DNA of 64,000 bases from Evtepia gabavorous (GTDB lineage: Bacteria; Bacillota; Clostridia; Oscillospirales; Oscillospiraceae). The position numbers were made by a program, and so were the translations under genes. The notes beneath the pieces were generated by a model. The model made no database searches. It was not told where the DNA came from and worked only from the letters and a program-made list of their open reading frames with translations. Where the stretch lies: NCBI RefSeq assembly GCF_003425665.1, contig NZ_QQRQ01000007.1, positions 1 through 64,000 of the forward strand, given 5' to 3'. Position 1 is the stretch's first letter; every line of letters begins with the position of its first letter. This document shows, one piece after another, positions 16,653-23,606 of the stretch.

Positions 16653-17020
16653 TTTTTTGAGTCCATCTCGCTTTCGATATTCCGCTTGGTGCCCTTATAC
16701 ATGGCTTCCATGATGGCTTCCTTGTACCCCGCCAGCTCGAAGGGAGAGGTCAGCAGCTCCACGGCGTCCTGGGTCAGCGGCTCCTTTTTGTCCTCCGGGT
16801 GCTGGAGGTTGTGGATCAGCACGCTCTGATTGGCCAGCAGGGTGATAAGCCAGATGATCTCATCAAGCGCCATCTCAAAGTTCTCGGACTTCATCAGCCT
16901 GTCGCCCAGGTTCTCCAAACCGCCGTAGCGTCCGGCGATCTCCTTGGTGGCACGGGTGGTGAGTACCAGCTCATACTCCTTACCGCCGATGGTGATGGCG
17001 GCGCTTCGCTCCTTGCTCAT
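16637..17020 (-). CDS. Tail assembly chaperone, short form (gpG-like)
   Basis: This 127-aa protein (AAITIGGKEYELVLTTRATK at the start, then a helical region with ENFEMALDEIIWLITLLANQ) is in the usual place between the tail tube gene and the tape measure gene. The zero-frame stop is TAA at 16637-16639, 15 nt beyond the slippery site. The protein coats the tape measure during tail assembly and is not part of the virion, by analogy with gpG. Confidence 0.85.
   Translation of the reverse strand: MSKERSAAITIGGKEYELVLTTRATKEIAGRYGGLENLGDRLMKSENFEMALDEIIWLITLLANQSVLIHNLQHPEDKKEPLTQDAVELLTSPFELAGYKEAIMEAMYKGTKRNIESEMDSKNAQVG
16652..16658 (-). promoter_or_regulatory. Programmed -1 ribosomal frameshift site A AAA AAC
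   Basis: In the zero frame the codons are TCA AAA AAC GCG. The heptamer A AAA AAC fits the X XXY YYZ rule exactly. A slip by -1 enters the frame CGC GCA AGT, which is open for 67 codons and encodes the chaperone extension. Confidence 0.9.
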
Positions 17021-17033
17021 GGGTCAGCCCTCC

Positions 17034-17630
17034 TTACGCGGTTTCCAACGTGCTGTAGTCCGGCTCATACACCTCTTCGTACCAGCCGGAGATGGTGGCA
17101 GGCAGCACGCCGGTATCGTCCTCGGACACCTCTGCCTTCCAGGGGTGCTTGCCCTGACCGTCCACCTTGTTGCGGCGGGTCACAGTGCCTTCGATGGAAG
17201 GGGTGGAAAATTCAATGCTCTCACCCTTGGTGGTGAGGTTGGTGGCGGGGATGCCGAACTTCACCCGGTAGAGCCAGAAGTAACGGTACTTGCCGTTGGC
17301 CTTCTTGGCGCGGAAGCCCACAGCCACAGGGGTGCCGCCGTCCTCACTGGTGGAAACCAGCACCTTATTTCCGTCAATGGTGGCGCCGGTCAAGTCTTGG
17401 GCAACGGTAACGCCGATGTCATCCACGCCCAGGGTCAGGGTGCCGCTCTGGAACTCCTTGACCACGGCGGCGGCGCCATCGTCCGCATACAGCGTGGCTT
17501 CCGCCAGCTCCACCGAAAGCTCGGCGGTCATGGCCTTTGCCAGGGGGTGGGGGTCGCCGTAGGTTTCGTTGCCGGAAGTATCCTCGGTGATTTTGGCATA
17601 GTACAGCTTGTCCAAGCCGATAGTAGCCAT
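17034..17630 (-). CDS. Major tail tube protein
   Basis: This 198-aa protein starts ATIGLDKLYYAKITEDTSGN and has the alternating beta-strand pattern and GGTPVAVGFRAKKANGKYRY segment of the phi13-like major tail protein family. It would form the tail tube polymer. It lies directly upstream of the chaperone genes, in normal siphovirus order. Confidence 0.9.
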   Translation of the reverse strand: MATIGLDKLYYAKITEDTSGNETYGDPHPLAKAMTAELSVELAEATLYADDGAAAVVKEFQSGTLTLGVDDIGVTVAQDLTGATIDGNKVLVSTSEDGGTPVAVGFRAKKANGKYRYFWLYRVKFGIPATNLTTKGESIEFSTPSIEGTVTRRNKVDGQGKHPWKAEVSEDDTGVLPATISGWYEEVYEPDYSTLETA

Positions 17631-17732
17631 ATCTCATTCCTCCATTTCACCGGCGAGCCGCCGGTGGCAATTCGCGCACCACCAAGCCAGGTAACGCATC
17701 CTTGCCGCCCGCGCCGCTGCGCCGTTTGTAAT

Positions 17733-18068
17733 TTAAAGTTGGTATAGTTTCGCCACGTCAATGGCGTAGTGGTGAAAGCCGGTATCATCCTCATGGGCGA
17801 TATACCGGCGGTCGGTAATGCAAAAATCCGCACCCAGCAGGGCGCGGACAAGCGTGTCTTTGATGGCGGTGTAGCTGCCCTTCACGAACAGGGACAGCCG
17901 CGCCTCCTGGGTGTCGTACCCTGGGGAATCATCGGCATGAAGCGCAAAGGTGTCCACCATGGGCGTGATGACCAGGTAAAGGTCGGGCGGCACGCCGGAA
18001 AAGACGCCGGTCTCCACCGGAATGGCGCAGGTATCCGCCACGGTCTTCAATTCAGAAAGCAGACTCAC
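17733..18068 (-). CDS. Putative tail terminator / tail completion protein
   Basis: This 111-aa protein has the size, mixed alpha/beta pattern and position (between the HK97 gp10-like protein and tail tube) of siphovirus tail terminators. It contains PPDLYLVITPM and FVKGSYTAIKDTLVRALL. It starts within the last codons of the upstream gene (4-nt overlap). The assignment rests mainly on gene order. The 100 bases after it hold a GC-rich inverted repeat near 17,649-17,667 but no gene. Confidence 0.6.
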   Translation of the reverse strand: MSLLSELKTVADTCAIPVETGVFSGVPPDLYLVITPMVDTFALHADDSPGYDTQEARLSLFVKGSYTAIKDTLVRALLGADFCITDRRYIAHEDDTGFHHYAIDVAKLYQL

Positions 18069-18496
18069 AGCTTCTCCACCTCCTCTTCCAGCTTGCGGAT
18101 CATGGCGCTGGTACAGGCCTTCCGGGACGAGGTCTGGGCGGGTTTGAGAAAGGGCTTCGCCGGCTGGCCATTCTTGCCGTACTCGATGATATTGGCCAGC
18201 ATGGCGTTGCTGCCGCCATCGGAACGCGGCTCGGCAAAGCCGACCTTGATGTTGTGGTTTCCGTCCCTGTCCACCAACGGCGGGGTCAGGCCCAGTGAGC
18301 GTTCCAGCTCACCGGTGGAGCGGGAGTCATATTTTGTCCCGCTTCCAATAACGGAGGAGAGGTTGCTTCGCACCTTTGCCAAAACGACCTCGCCGCCGGC
18401 TTCCAGGACACGACCGGCGATCTCATCTGTTTTGCTGCCCAAAAGGGACAGCTTACGGAGGAACTCCTCCGGCATTTCTACTTTCACTTTAGCCAC
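18065..18496 (-). CDS. HK97 gp10-like head-tail / minor structural protein
   Basis: This 143-aa protein has the gp10 pattern: an N-terminal helix (MPEEFLRKLSLLGSKTDEIA), a central segment with RSTGELERSLGLTPP, and a C-terminal NIIEYGKNGQPAKPFLKPA, where the GTxxxPxxPFL-like motif marks the family. Family members act in head-tail joining. It overlaps both neighbours by a few bases. Confidence 0.82.
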   Translation of the reverse strand: MAKVKVEMPEEFLRKLSLLGSKTDEIAGRVLEAGGEVVLAKVRSNLSSVIGSGTKYDSRSTGELERSLGLTPPLVDRDGNHNIKVGFAEPRSDGGSNAMLANIIEYGKNGQPAKPFLKPAQTSSRKACTSAMIRKLEEEVEKL

Positions 18497-18821
18497 CTGG
18501 CTTCACCACCTTTGCCATGACCTCCAGATACATCCCCCGGCCCTTCACGTCTTCCACAGAGGTGATCTCGAAGCGGTCGCCATCGCAGAGGAGCGCAAGG
18601 TCTGTGGTCACGGATACACCGGGAATGACCCGGAAGCGGAACAGGTCGGTGGCTTCCCAAAAAGCCGCCATGTTTGCCCATCTCTCGCTTCCGTGCCTTC
18701 CTTCCCGGTATGCCCGGACGGAGGCCTGGGTGACCTCCTTTTCAGATTTGAAGCCCTCCGCATCCACGGAGACTTCCTTTTTTACCAGGTCAATAAAGGT
18801 GTTCATCTTTCCAAAGGACAT
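18489..18821 (-). CDS. Head closure / head-tail adaptor protein
   Basis: This 110-aa protein has the small beta-barrel pattern of SPP1 gp16-type head-tail joining proteins (ASVRAYREGRHGSERW, then DLFRFRVIPGVSV and DRFEITSVEDVKGRG). It would plug the connector after packaging. The ATG at 18821 begins 3 nt after the upstream stop, with GGAAGG about 7 nt before it. Confidence 0.75.
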   Translation of the reverse strand: MSFGKMNTFIDLVKKEVSVDAEGFKSEKEVTQASVRAYREGRHGSERWANMAAFWEATDLFRFRVIPGVSVTTDLALLCDGDRFEITSVEDVKGRGMYLEVMAKVVKPGG

Positions 18822-18823
18822 AC

Positions 18824-19138
18824 TCACACCTTCCATTCCCGGTCAAGCCGGAGAAGTAGGTTCACGGTGTGCCACACCTGCTGACCGGCCTGCACGTTAT
18901 CTGCGAAAAAGCCGCCCGTGCTGCCATCCCTGGACTCGTAGAAGTGGGATGACAGCATGATGACGGCCTGTTCAGTAGTGGGCGGCATGGGGTGCTCCTG
19001 GTAGTACCCCGCCGCAATGTGCTGGTAGCTCTCCGCATAGGAGATGGCGGCGGTGATGAAGCGTTCCAGCAGCTTGTCATCGGCGTCATGCTCCAGGATG
19101 AGGTTTTCCTTGACCTTCTGCAAAAGCTCGTCCATCAT
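18824..19138 (-). CDS. gp6-like head-tail connector protein
   Basis: This 104-aa helical protein (MDELLQKVKENLILEHDADD, then RFITAAISYAESYQH) matches the HK97 gp6 / Phage_connect_1 family, which forms a ring below the portal. It is next to the capsid gene, as expected. Two adjacent ATG codons (19,138 and 19,135) follow AAAGG; the first is used here. Confidence 0.8.
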   Translation of the reverse strand: MMDELLQKVKENLILEHDADDKLLERFITAAISYAESYQHIAAGYYQEHPMPPTTEQAVIMLSSHFYESRDGSTGGFFADNVQAGQQVWHTVNLLLRLDREWKV

Positions 19139-19154
19139 CACCACCGCCTTTCTA

Positions 19155-20357
19155 TTATGCAGACGCCTTCTGCGCCAGCACCTTGATGGCCTCCGACAGG
19201 ATCAGCTTACCGTCCACGCGCTGGGTGGCCATGAAGCCCACCTGGCCGGTGGTGGCGAACAGCTCGTTTAGACGCTTGAAAGAGCGTCCCTGGCGGTCAG
19301 CGATCCAGTAGTAGCTGAAATCACCGAAGGCGATGGTTTTGGCGCCGGCGGCGATGGCGGGTACATAGGAAGAGGTGTAGACCGGACGGTTCAGGATGGT
19401 ATCGGGGGTCCCAGCCGTGAGGGAGGGCTGCCACAGATACTGACCCTGGTTGTCCTTCAGCTTGCGGATGGCCTTGAACGTGGAGTCGTTCATCACCCAG
19501 ACCGCCTTTCTGCGGTAGGGGGATTTCAGAGAATAGAACAGATCGATCAGCTCATCGGCGGTAATGGCGGTGGAGCTGGCGGCGGTAACGCCGGTCTGGG
19601 CGCCGCCGGTGGCCGCAAAGATGCCGGTGGCCTTGCCGCTGCCATCGCCCACGAAGAAGGCTTCCTCCTCCTTGGCGCCGATGCGGCGGGCAAACTCGGT
19701 GGAGATATACGAGGGCAGGTCGAACACACTGTCATTGAGCAGCTCATCGGACACCTTCAGGAAGGTACCCAGCTTGTAGGCGGACAGAGAGGTCTGGTCG
19801 AACACCTCATCGCTCTCGGTGAGTGCGTCCTCCTCATCCAGCCAGACAGCGGTGCCGTGACTGGTCACAATGGGGATCTTGCGGTCGCCGCTGGAGGTCT
19901 GGATGACCTTGGCCAGGCGGCGGAACACGTTTTCCTCCTCCAGAGCCTGCACCAGGGTGCGCTCATATTCGTCCGGCACCAGGTAACCGCCCTCGCTGTC
20001 GGTGCCTTCCTGCAGGGCGTTGCGGATCTCGTAGGGGTTGCCCTGCAGACGCATGGCGTTCCAGAAGTTCCGCTTGTACTCATCGGAAGCGCGGCCCTTC
20101 TTCTCGGCCTGCTGGTCGCCGGCGGGCTTGCCGGTGATGGGCTGGCTGACCGGCTTGTTCAGCTCGGCGTCCAGAGCCTCGCGGCGCTCCATCCGGGCGA
20201 TCTCCTTGCCCAGATCGGTGATATCCTGCTCCATGCGGGAGTAGGCGGCGTCATCCTCGGCGGACAGGGTACCCTTATCGGTGCGGTGGGAGTCCAGGAA
20301 AGCCTTGGCGGCGTCCCAGGCCTTGGCGCGCTTCTCGCGCAGTTCCAAAATAGTCAT
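19155..20357 (-). CDS. Major capsid protein, HK97 family
   Basis: This 400-aa protein has an N-terminal coiled coil of about 60-100 residues (MTILELREKRAKAWDAAKAF onward), the delta or scaffold domain usually removed by the phage protease. The mature HK97 fold starts near ALQEGTDSEGGYLVPDEYE at about 113-131. The conserved SDELLNDS and AFFVGDGSGKATGI segments are present. It follows the protease gene directly. AGGAGG precedes the ATG. Confidence 0.95.
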   Translation of the reverse strand: MTILELREKRAKAWDAAKAFLDSHRTDKGTLSAEDDAAYSRMEQDITDLGKEIARMERREALDAELNKPVSQPITGKPAGDQQAEKKGRASDEYKRNFWNAMRLQGNPYEIRNALQEGTDSEGGYLVPDEYERTLVQALEEENVFRRLAKVIQTSSGDRKIPIVTSHGTAVWLDEEDALTESDEVFDQTSLSAYKLGTFLKVSDELLNDSVFDLPSYISTEFARRIGAKEEEAFFVGDGSGKATGIFAATGGAQTGVTAASSTAITADELIDLFYSLKSPYRRKAVWVMNDSTFKAIRKLKDNQGQYLWQPSLTAGTPDTILNRPVYTSSYVPAIAAGAKTIAFGDFSYYWIADRQGRSFKRLNELFATTGQVGFMATQRVDGKLILSEAIKVLAQKASA

Positions 20358-20372
20358 GGTAGTTTTCCTCCT

Positions 20373-21110
20373 TTAATGTTTCAAAAGATTGAGCCGCTCG
20401 TAGAGATCGCCTACAGAGCGGCCCTTGGGTTCCGCCTTGGGGGCGGGTCGGTTGGTTTTGCATTTCTCGGCGATCTTGTCCATGAGGGAATTGACCACCG
20501 CCGCTTTGGAATACAGCATGGTGACCGCCGGGGGTTCCGTGTCCTCGATTTCGGCAGGGCGCTTCATCACCTCATCGGCGAAGCCCAGCTCCACCGCCTT
20601 TCCAGCGTCCATCCAGGTTTCCGCATCCATGAGGTGGGAGAGCTTGGCGCGGGACAGACCGGTCTTGATCTCGTAGGCGTTGATGATGGAGTCCTTGACG
20701 CTGGAGAGCATCTCGATGGCCTTCTGCATCTCGCCGGTATCGCCCATAGCCACGGTCATAGGATTGTGGATCATGAGCATGGACACCGGGGACATGAGGA
20801 CCCTGGTGCCCGCCATGGCGATGACGGATGCGGCGGACGCCGCGATGCCATCGATCTTCACGGTCACATCGTGGGGGTAGTCCATCAGCATATTGTAGAT
20901 TTGAGCCGCCGCCACACAGTCGCCGCCGGGAGAATTGATCCAGACGGTGATGTTCCCGTCCCCGGCCATCAGCTCCTCCTTGAAAAGCTGGGGCGTGACG
21001 TCATCGTCAAACCAGCTTTCCTCGGCGATGGTGCCGTTCAGATACAGCGTCCGTTCCGCCGGAGCCGTCTCTGTCTGGGCTTGATTCCTCCACTTCCAAA
21101 ACTTCTTCAT
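20373..21110 (-). CDS. ClpP-like (S14) head maturation protease
   Basis: This 245-aa serine protease has the ClpP catalytic elements: the oxyanion strand INSPGGDC, the nucleophile serine in DGIAASAASVIAMAG, the histidine in MLMIHNP, and the aspartate region MDAETWMDAGKAVELG. It would cut the scaffold domain of the capsid protein. The ATG at 21110 is chosen because AAGGAGG lies 9 nt upstream. The gene overlaps the portal gene by 104 nt in another frame. Confidence 0.93.
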   Translation of the reverse strand: MKKFWKWRNQAQTETAPAERTLYLNGTIAEESWFDDDVTPQLFKEELMAGDGNITVWINSPGGDCVAAAQIYNMLMDYPHDVTVKIDGIAASAASVIAMAGTRVLMSPVSMLMIHNPMTVAMGDTGEMQKAIEMLSSVKDSIINAYEIKTGLSRAKLSHLMDAETWMDAGKAVELGFADEVMKRPAEIEDTEPPAVTMLYSKAAVVNSLMDKIAEKCKTNRPAPKAEPKGRSVGDLYERLNLLKH

Positions 21111-22356
21111 CGGCATTTTCCTCCTTTCCGTCATCGATGGATTCGGTATTTGCAAAAGCCCCCGCGTCCTTGAGCGGGAGCATATTGCCGTTGATAAGGT
21201 ACAGGTCGCCGCCCTCTTCAGCGGGAATACGGTCGAGGTTTTCCAGTTCCCGGATGTCGTTGGCGGACATCCAGCCGTTCTGCCGACCGATGGCGTACCC
21301 GTTCATGCGGCTCTGATAGTCGCCGCGAAGCAGACCCTCCAGATTGAACTTCACGAAATACTGTGATTTCTCATCCGGCAGCAGGAGCGACCGGTGAATG
21401 GTCTGCTCCCAGCGGATCACCCAGGGGTCCAGCGTGTATTTTACGAACTCCAGAGACTGCTGCTCAATATTAGAAAAGCTCGACTTTTCCAGGTCGCCTA
21501 CCATGTGGGGCGGCACTCGGAAAATTCGCGCGATCTCATTGACTTGGAATTTTCGCGTCTCCAAAAACTGCGCCTGCTCCGGCGAGATGCCGATGGGCGT
21601 GTACTTCATGCCCTCCTCCAGCACGGCGATCTTGTTGCTGTTGCCGCTGCCGCCGAAGGTGGACTGCCAGCTCTCCCGCACCCGCTGGGGGTCTTTTATG
21701 GTGCCGGGATGTTCCAGCACACCGCCGGGGGCCGCGCCATTGGCGAAGAACTTAGCCCCGTACTCCTCGCAGGCAATCGCCATACCGATGGCGTTCTTGG
21801 CCATGGCAATGGGACTGTATCCCACCAGCCCATCAAAGCCCAGACCGGGGATGTGCAGCACATCCGAGGGCGGCAGGTTGACGGTAACGCCCTTCATGGT
21901 GGGAGCATCCTCTGTGCTGGTGGTGTACTGGTAGTAGAGCCGACCTTTGGTGTCCCTGTCCACCACCATGCGGTTTGGCATCAGCGGATAGAGAGCAATG
22001 ACCTCGCCCTTGCCGTTGCGGATGATCTGGGCGTAGGCGTTGCCCCACAGGAGCAGATGGGTCATGAGCGTCTCCCGGAATACGAAGGAACTCATCTCCG
22101 GGTTCGGCTCATCGTGGAGAAGATTATAGAGCGGATGGTCCAGCGCCTTTTCCTTCCCGCCATCCTCCTTGTAGCGGTAGAGGTGCAGCGGCAGACCCGC
22201 CACCGCTTCCGCCAGGATGCGGACGCAGGAGTACACGGCGGTCATCTGCATGGCGGAACGCTCATTGACGTTCTTGCCGGCGGTGGAGCCGCCGAAGAAG
22301 AAGCTGTACCCGCTACCGGATGTCCGGTTCTGGGGCTTGTCGCGGGATTTGAACAA
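21007..22356 (-). CDS. HK97-type portal protein, start disrupted
   Basis: This 449-aa protein is a phage portal: MTAVYSCVRILAEAVAGLPL near the start, GFDGLVGYSPIAMAKNAIG in the centre, and FQVNEIARIFRVPPHMVGDL, the family hallmark. It forms the ring through which DNA is packaged. Only a TTG (22,354-22,356) is available as start. Five codons further upstream the frame reads IGIFSGLF from an ATA, where related portals start MG(I/L)F. There is no ribosome site. The loss coincides with the insertion of the reversed RHH gene between large terminase and portal. Confidence 0.9.
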   Translation of the reverse strand: MFKSRDKPQNRTSGSGYSFFFGGSTAGKNVNERSAMQMTAVYSCVRILAEAVAGLPLHLYRYKEDGGKEKALDHPLYNLLHDEPNPEMSSFVFRETLMTHLLLWGNAYAQIIRNGKGEVIALYPLMPNRMVVDRDTKGRLYYQYTTSTEDAPTMKGVTVNLPPSDVLHIPGLGFDGLVGYSPIAMAKNAIGMAIACEEYGAKFFANGAAPGGVLEHPGTIKDPQRVRESWQSTFGGSGNSNKIAVLEEGMKYTPIGISPEQAQFLETRKFQVNEIARIFRVPPHMVGDLEKSSFSNIEQQSLEFVKYTLDPWVIRWEQTIHRSLLLPDEKSQYFVKFNLEGLLRGDYQSRMNGYAIGRQNGWMSANDIRELENLDRIPAEEGGDLYLINGNMLPLKDAGAFANTESIDDGKEENADEEVLEVEESSPDRDGSGGTDAVSERHHRRGKLV

Positions 22357-22401
22357 GCCGGAAAAGATGCCTATAGGCTTGACCTCACTTTCTTTTTATT
22401 T

Positions 22402-22472
22402 TTGGATATCCAAATACTTGACAGAGCGAGGAGAAAGGTGTATTCTTTGATTACAGCCTTTCTGGATATCCA
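22402..22472 (+). promoter_or_regulatory. Promoter and paired palindromic operators of the RHH gene
   Basis: TTGACA (22418-22423), 17-bp spacer and TATTCT (22441-22446) form a strong plus-strand promoter. Perfect palindromes TGGATATCCA flank it at 22403-22412 and 22463-22472, centres 60 bp apart. The symmetry suits a ribbon-helix-helix dimer, so self-repression by the downstream gene is likely. Confidence 0.78.
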
Positions 22473-22494
22473 TTAAATCAAAGGAGATGATAAA

Positions 22495-23421
22495 ATGCTT
22501 GGTAGGCCTAAAAAGGAAGATAGCCGCGAAAAGCAATACCGTGTCCGCCTCAATGATAAAGAGGATGAAATGCTGGCTTTTGCCAGCAATGCGACTGGCG
22601 TTCCCAAGTCTGAAATCTTTAGAAAAGCTCTGCAGGAGTACTGTGAAAAGGTAAAACTCCAGCAGGCAGCAGAAGAAATTGGGGATGACACATCATGGGA
22701 AGATGACCGCATTAGTCTACAGCGCGCTGTTGAATGTCCCTATTGCAAAGCGAAAAATCGCATTGACCTGGAAGATGAAGGAACTGTTTCTACTTCCGAA
22801 CGGCAGATGGGTGATGAGGTAATTTATGAATTTGAGAATGTGGAGTGTCAGTGCCATAGCTGCGGACGATCCTTCACGGTGTCTGGATATATTAGTGAGT
22901 ACCCCATTGGGGCATTCAACGCTGAGAGTCTCCAGGTGACACCTATTGAACCTTTGCCAGATGAAACAACTCACGCTGTTGTTTGCCGCGACTGTGGTGC
23001 AGTGCTTGAGTCGGGTACAAAACAGAAGCTCTGCCCCGATTGCCGTGAAAAGCGCAAAGCCAAGTGGATGGAGCGCCTTAAGGCTGGGGCAAAGATTGTC
23101 GGCATTATCGGTGTAGCGGTGGGTGCTGCATACTTGGCTACAAAGGGAACCGGCGACTCCGATGAATCGACAGATGACTTTGAGCCGGAATCCCTGGGTG
23201 ATGACTCTGGTCGAAAATTCAAACTCCTTATGAAATACCCCGATGGTACCGAGGAGGAAGAAGATGAACTCTTCGATTCCGAAGAAGAGGCAAAAGAGTA
23301 CGGGGACTACATGATCTCCTGTTCACGGGAAGGTGCGGAAACACTTTATATGTCTAACCCAGGCGACTACCCTCTGGAGGATTATGAAGACCCCGATTAT
23401 GAAGTTATCGAAACGGAGTGA
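22495..23421 (+). CDS. RHH DNA-binding protein with zinc ribbons and a membrane segment (inserted gene)
   Basis: A 308-aa protein with an unusual layout. Residues 1-50 form a CopG-like ribbon-helix-helix (KQYRVRLNDKEDEMLAFASN). Two zinc-ribbon segments follow (CPYC ... CQCHSC, about 80-122; CRDCGA ... CPDC, about 155-172), then a likely membrane segment (VGIIGVAVGAAYLAT, about 197-212) and an acidic C-terminal domain. It is on the opposite strand to all its neighbours and has its own promoter, operators and RBS (AAAGGAGATG). I do not recognise the whole protein. A membrane-linked sensor-regulator is one possibility. Confidence 0.75.
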   Translation: MLGRPKKEDSREKQYRVRLNDKEDEMLAFASNATGVPKSEIFRKALQEYCEKVKLQQAAEEIGDDTSWEDDRISLQRAVECPYCKAKNRIDLEDEGTVSTSERQMGDEVIYEFENVECQCHSCGRSFTVSGYISEYPIGAFNAESLQVTPIEPLPDETTHAVVCRDCGAVLESGTKQKLCPDCREKRKAKWMERLKAGAKIVGIIGVAVGAAYLATKGTGDSDESTDDFEPESLGDDSGRKFKLLMKYPDGTEEEEDELFDSEEEAKEYGDYMISCSREGAETLYMSNPGDYPLEDYEDPDYEVIETE

Positions 23422-23478
23422 TCAACAATGTTGGTGCTTTGTATCAACTACGCCTGTGACTGGGTTTAAATAACAAAC

Positions 23479-23598
23479 ATGGGATGCCGGTATACCTGTC
23501 CCATGAAGGAAATCGATGGTGAGCTGTACTTCCGTTTTAAGAACCAGTGGCATCGAGTACGGGATTACACCTCAGAACTGACATCAGAATTTCGCTAA
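23479..23598 (+). CDS. Small hypothetical protein downstream of the RHH gene
   Basis: A 39-codon frame, MGCRYTCPMKEIDGELYFRF followed by KNQWHRVRDYTSELTSEFR, ends at TAA 23,596-23,598. The amino acid composition is protein-like rather than random, but there is no clear ribosome site. It would be read with the RHH gene. It could be the remnant of a larger protein carried in with the insertion. Confidence 0.4.
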   Translation: MGCRYTCPMKEIDGELYFRFKNQWHRVRDYTSELTSEFR

Positions 23599-23606
23599 TA
23601 GGCAAC

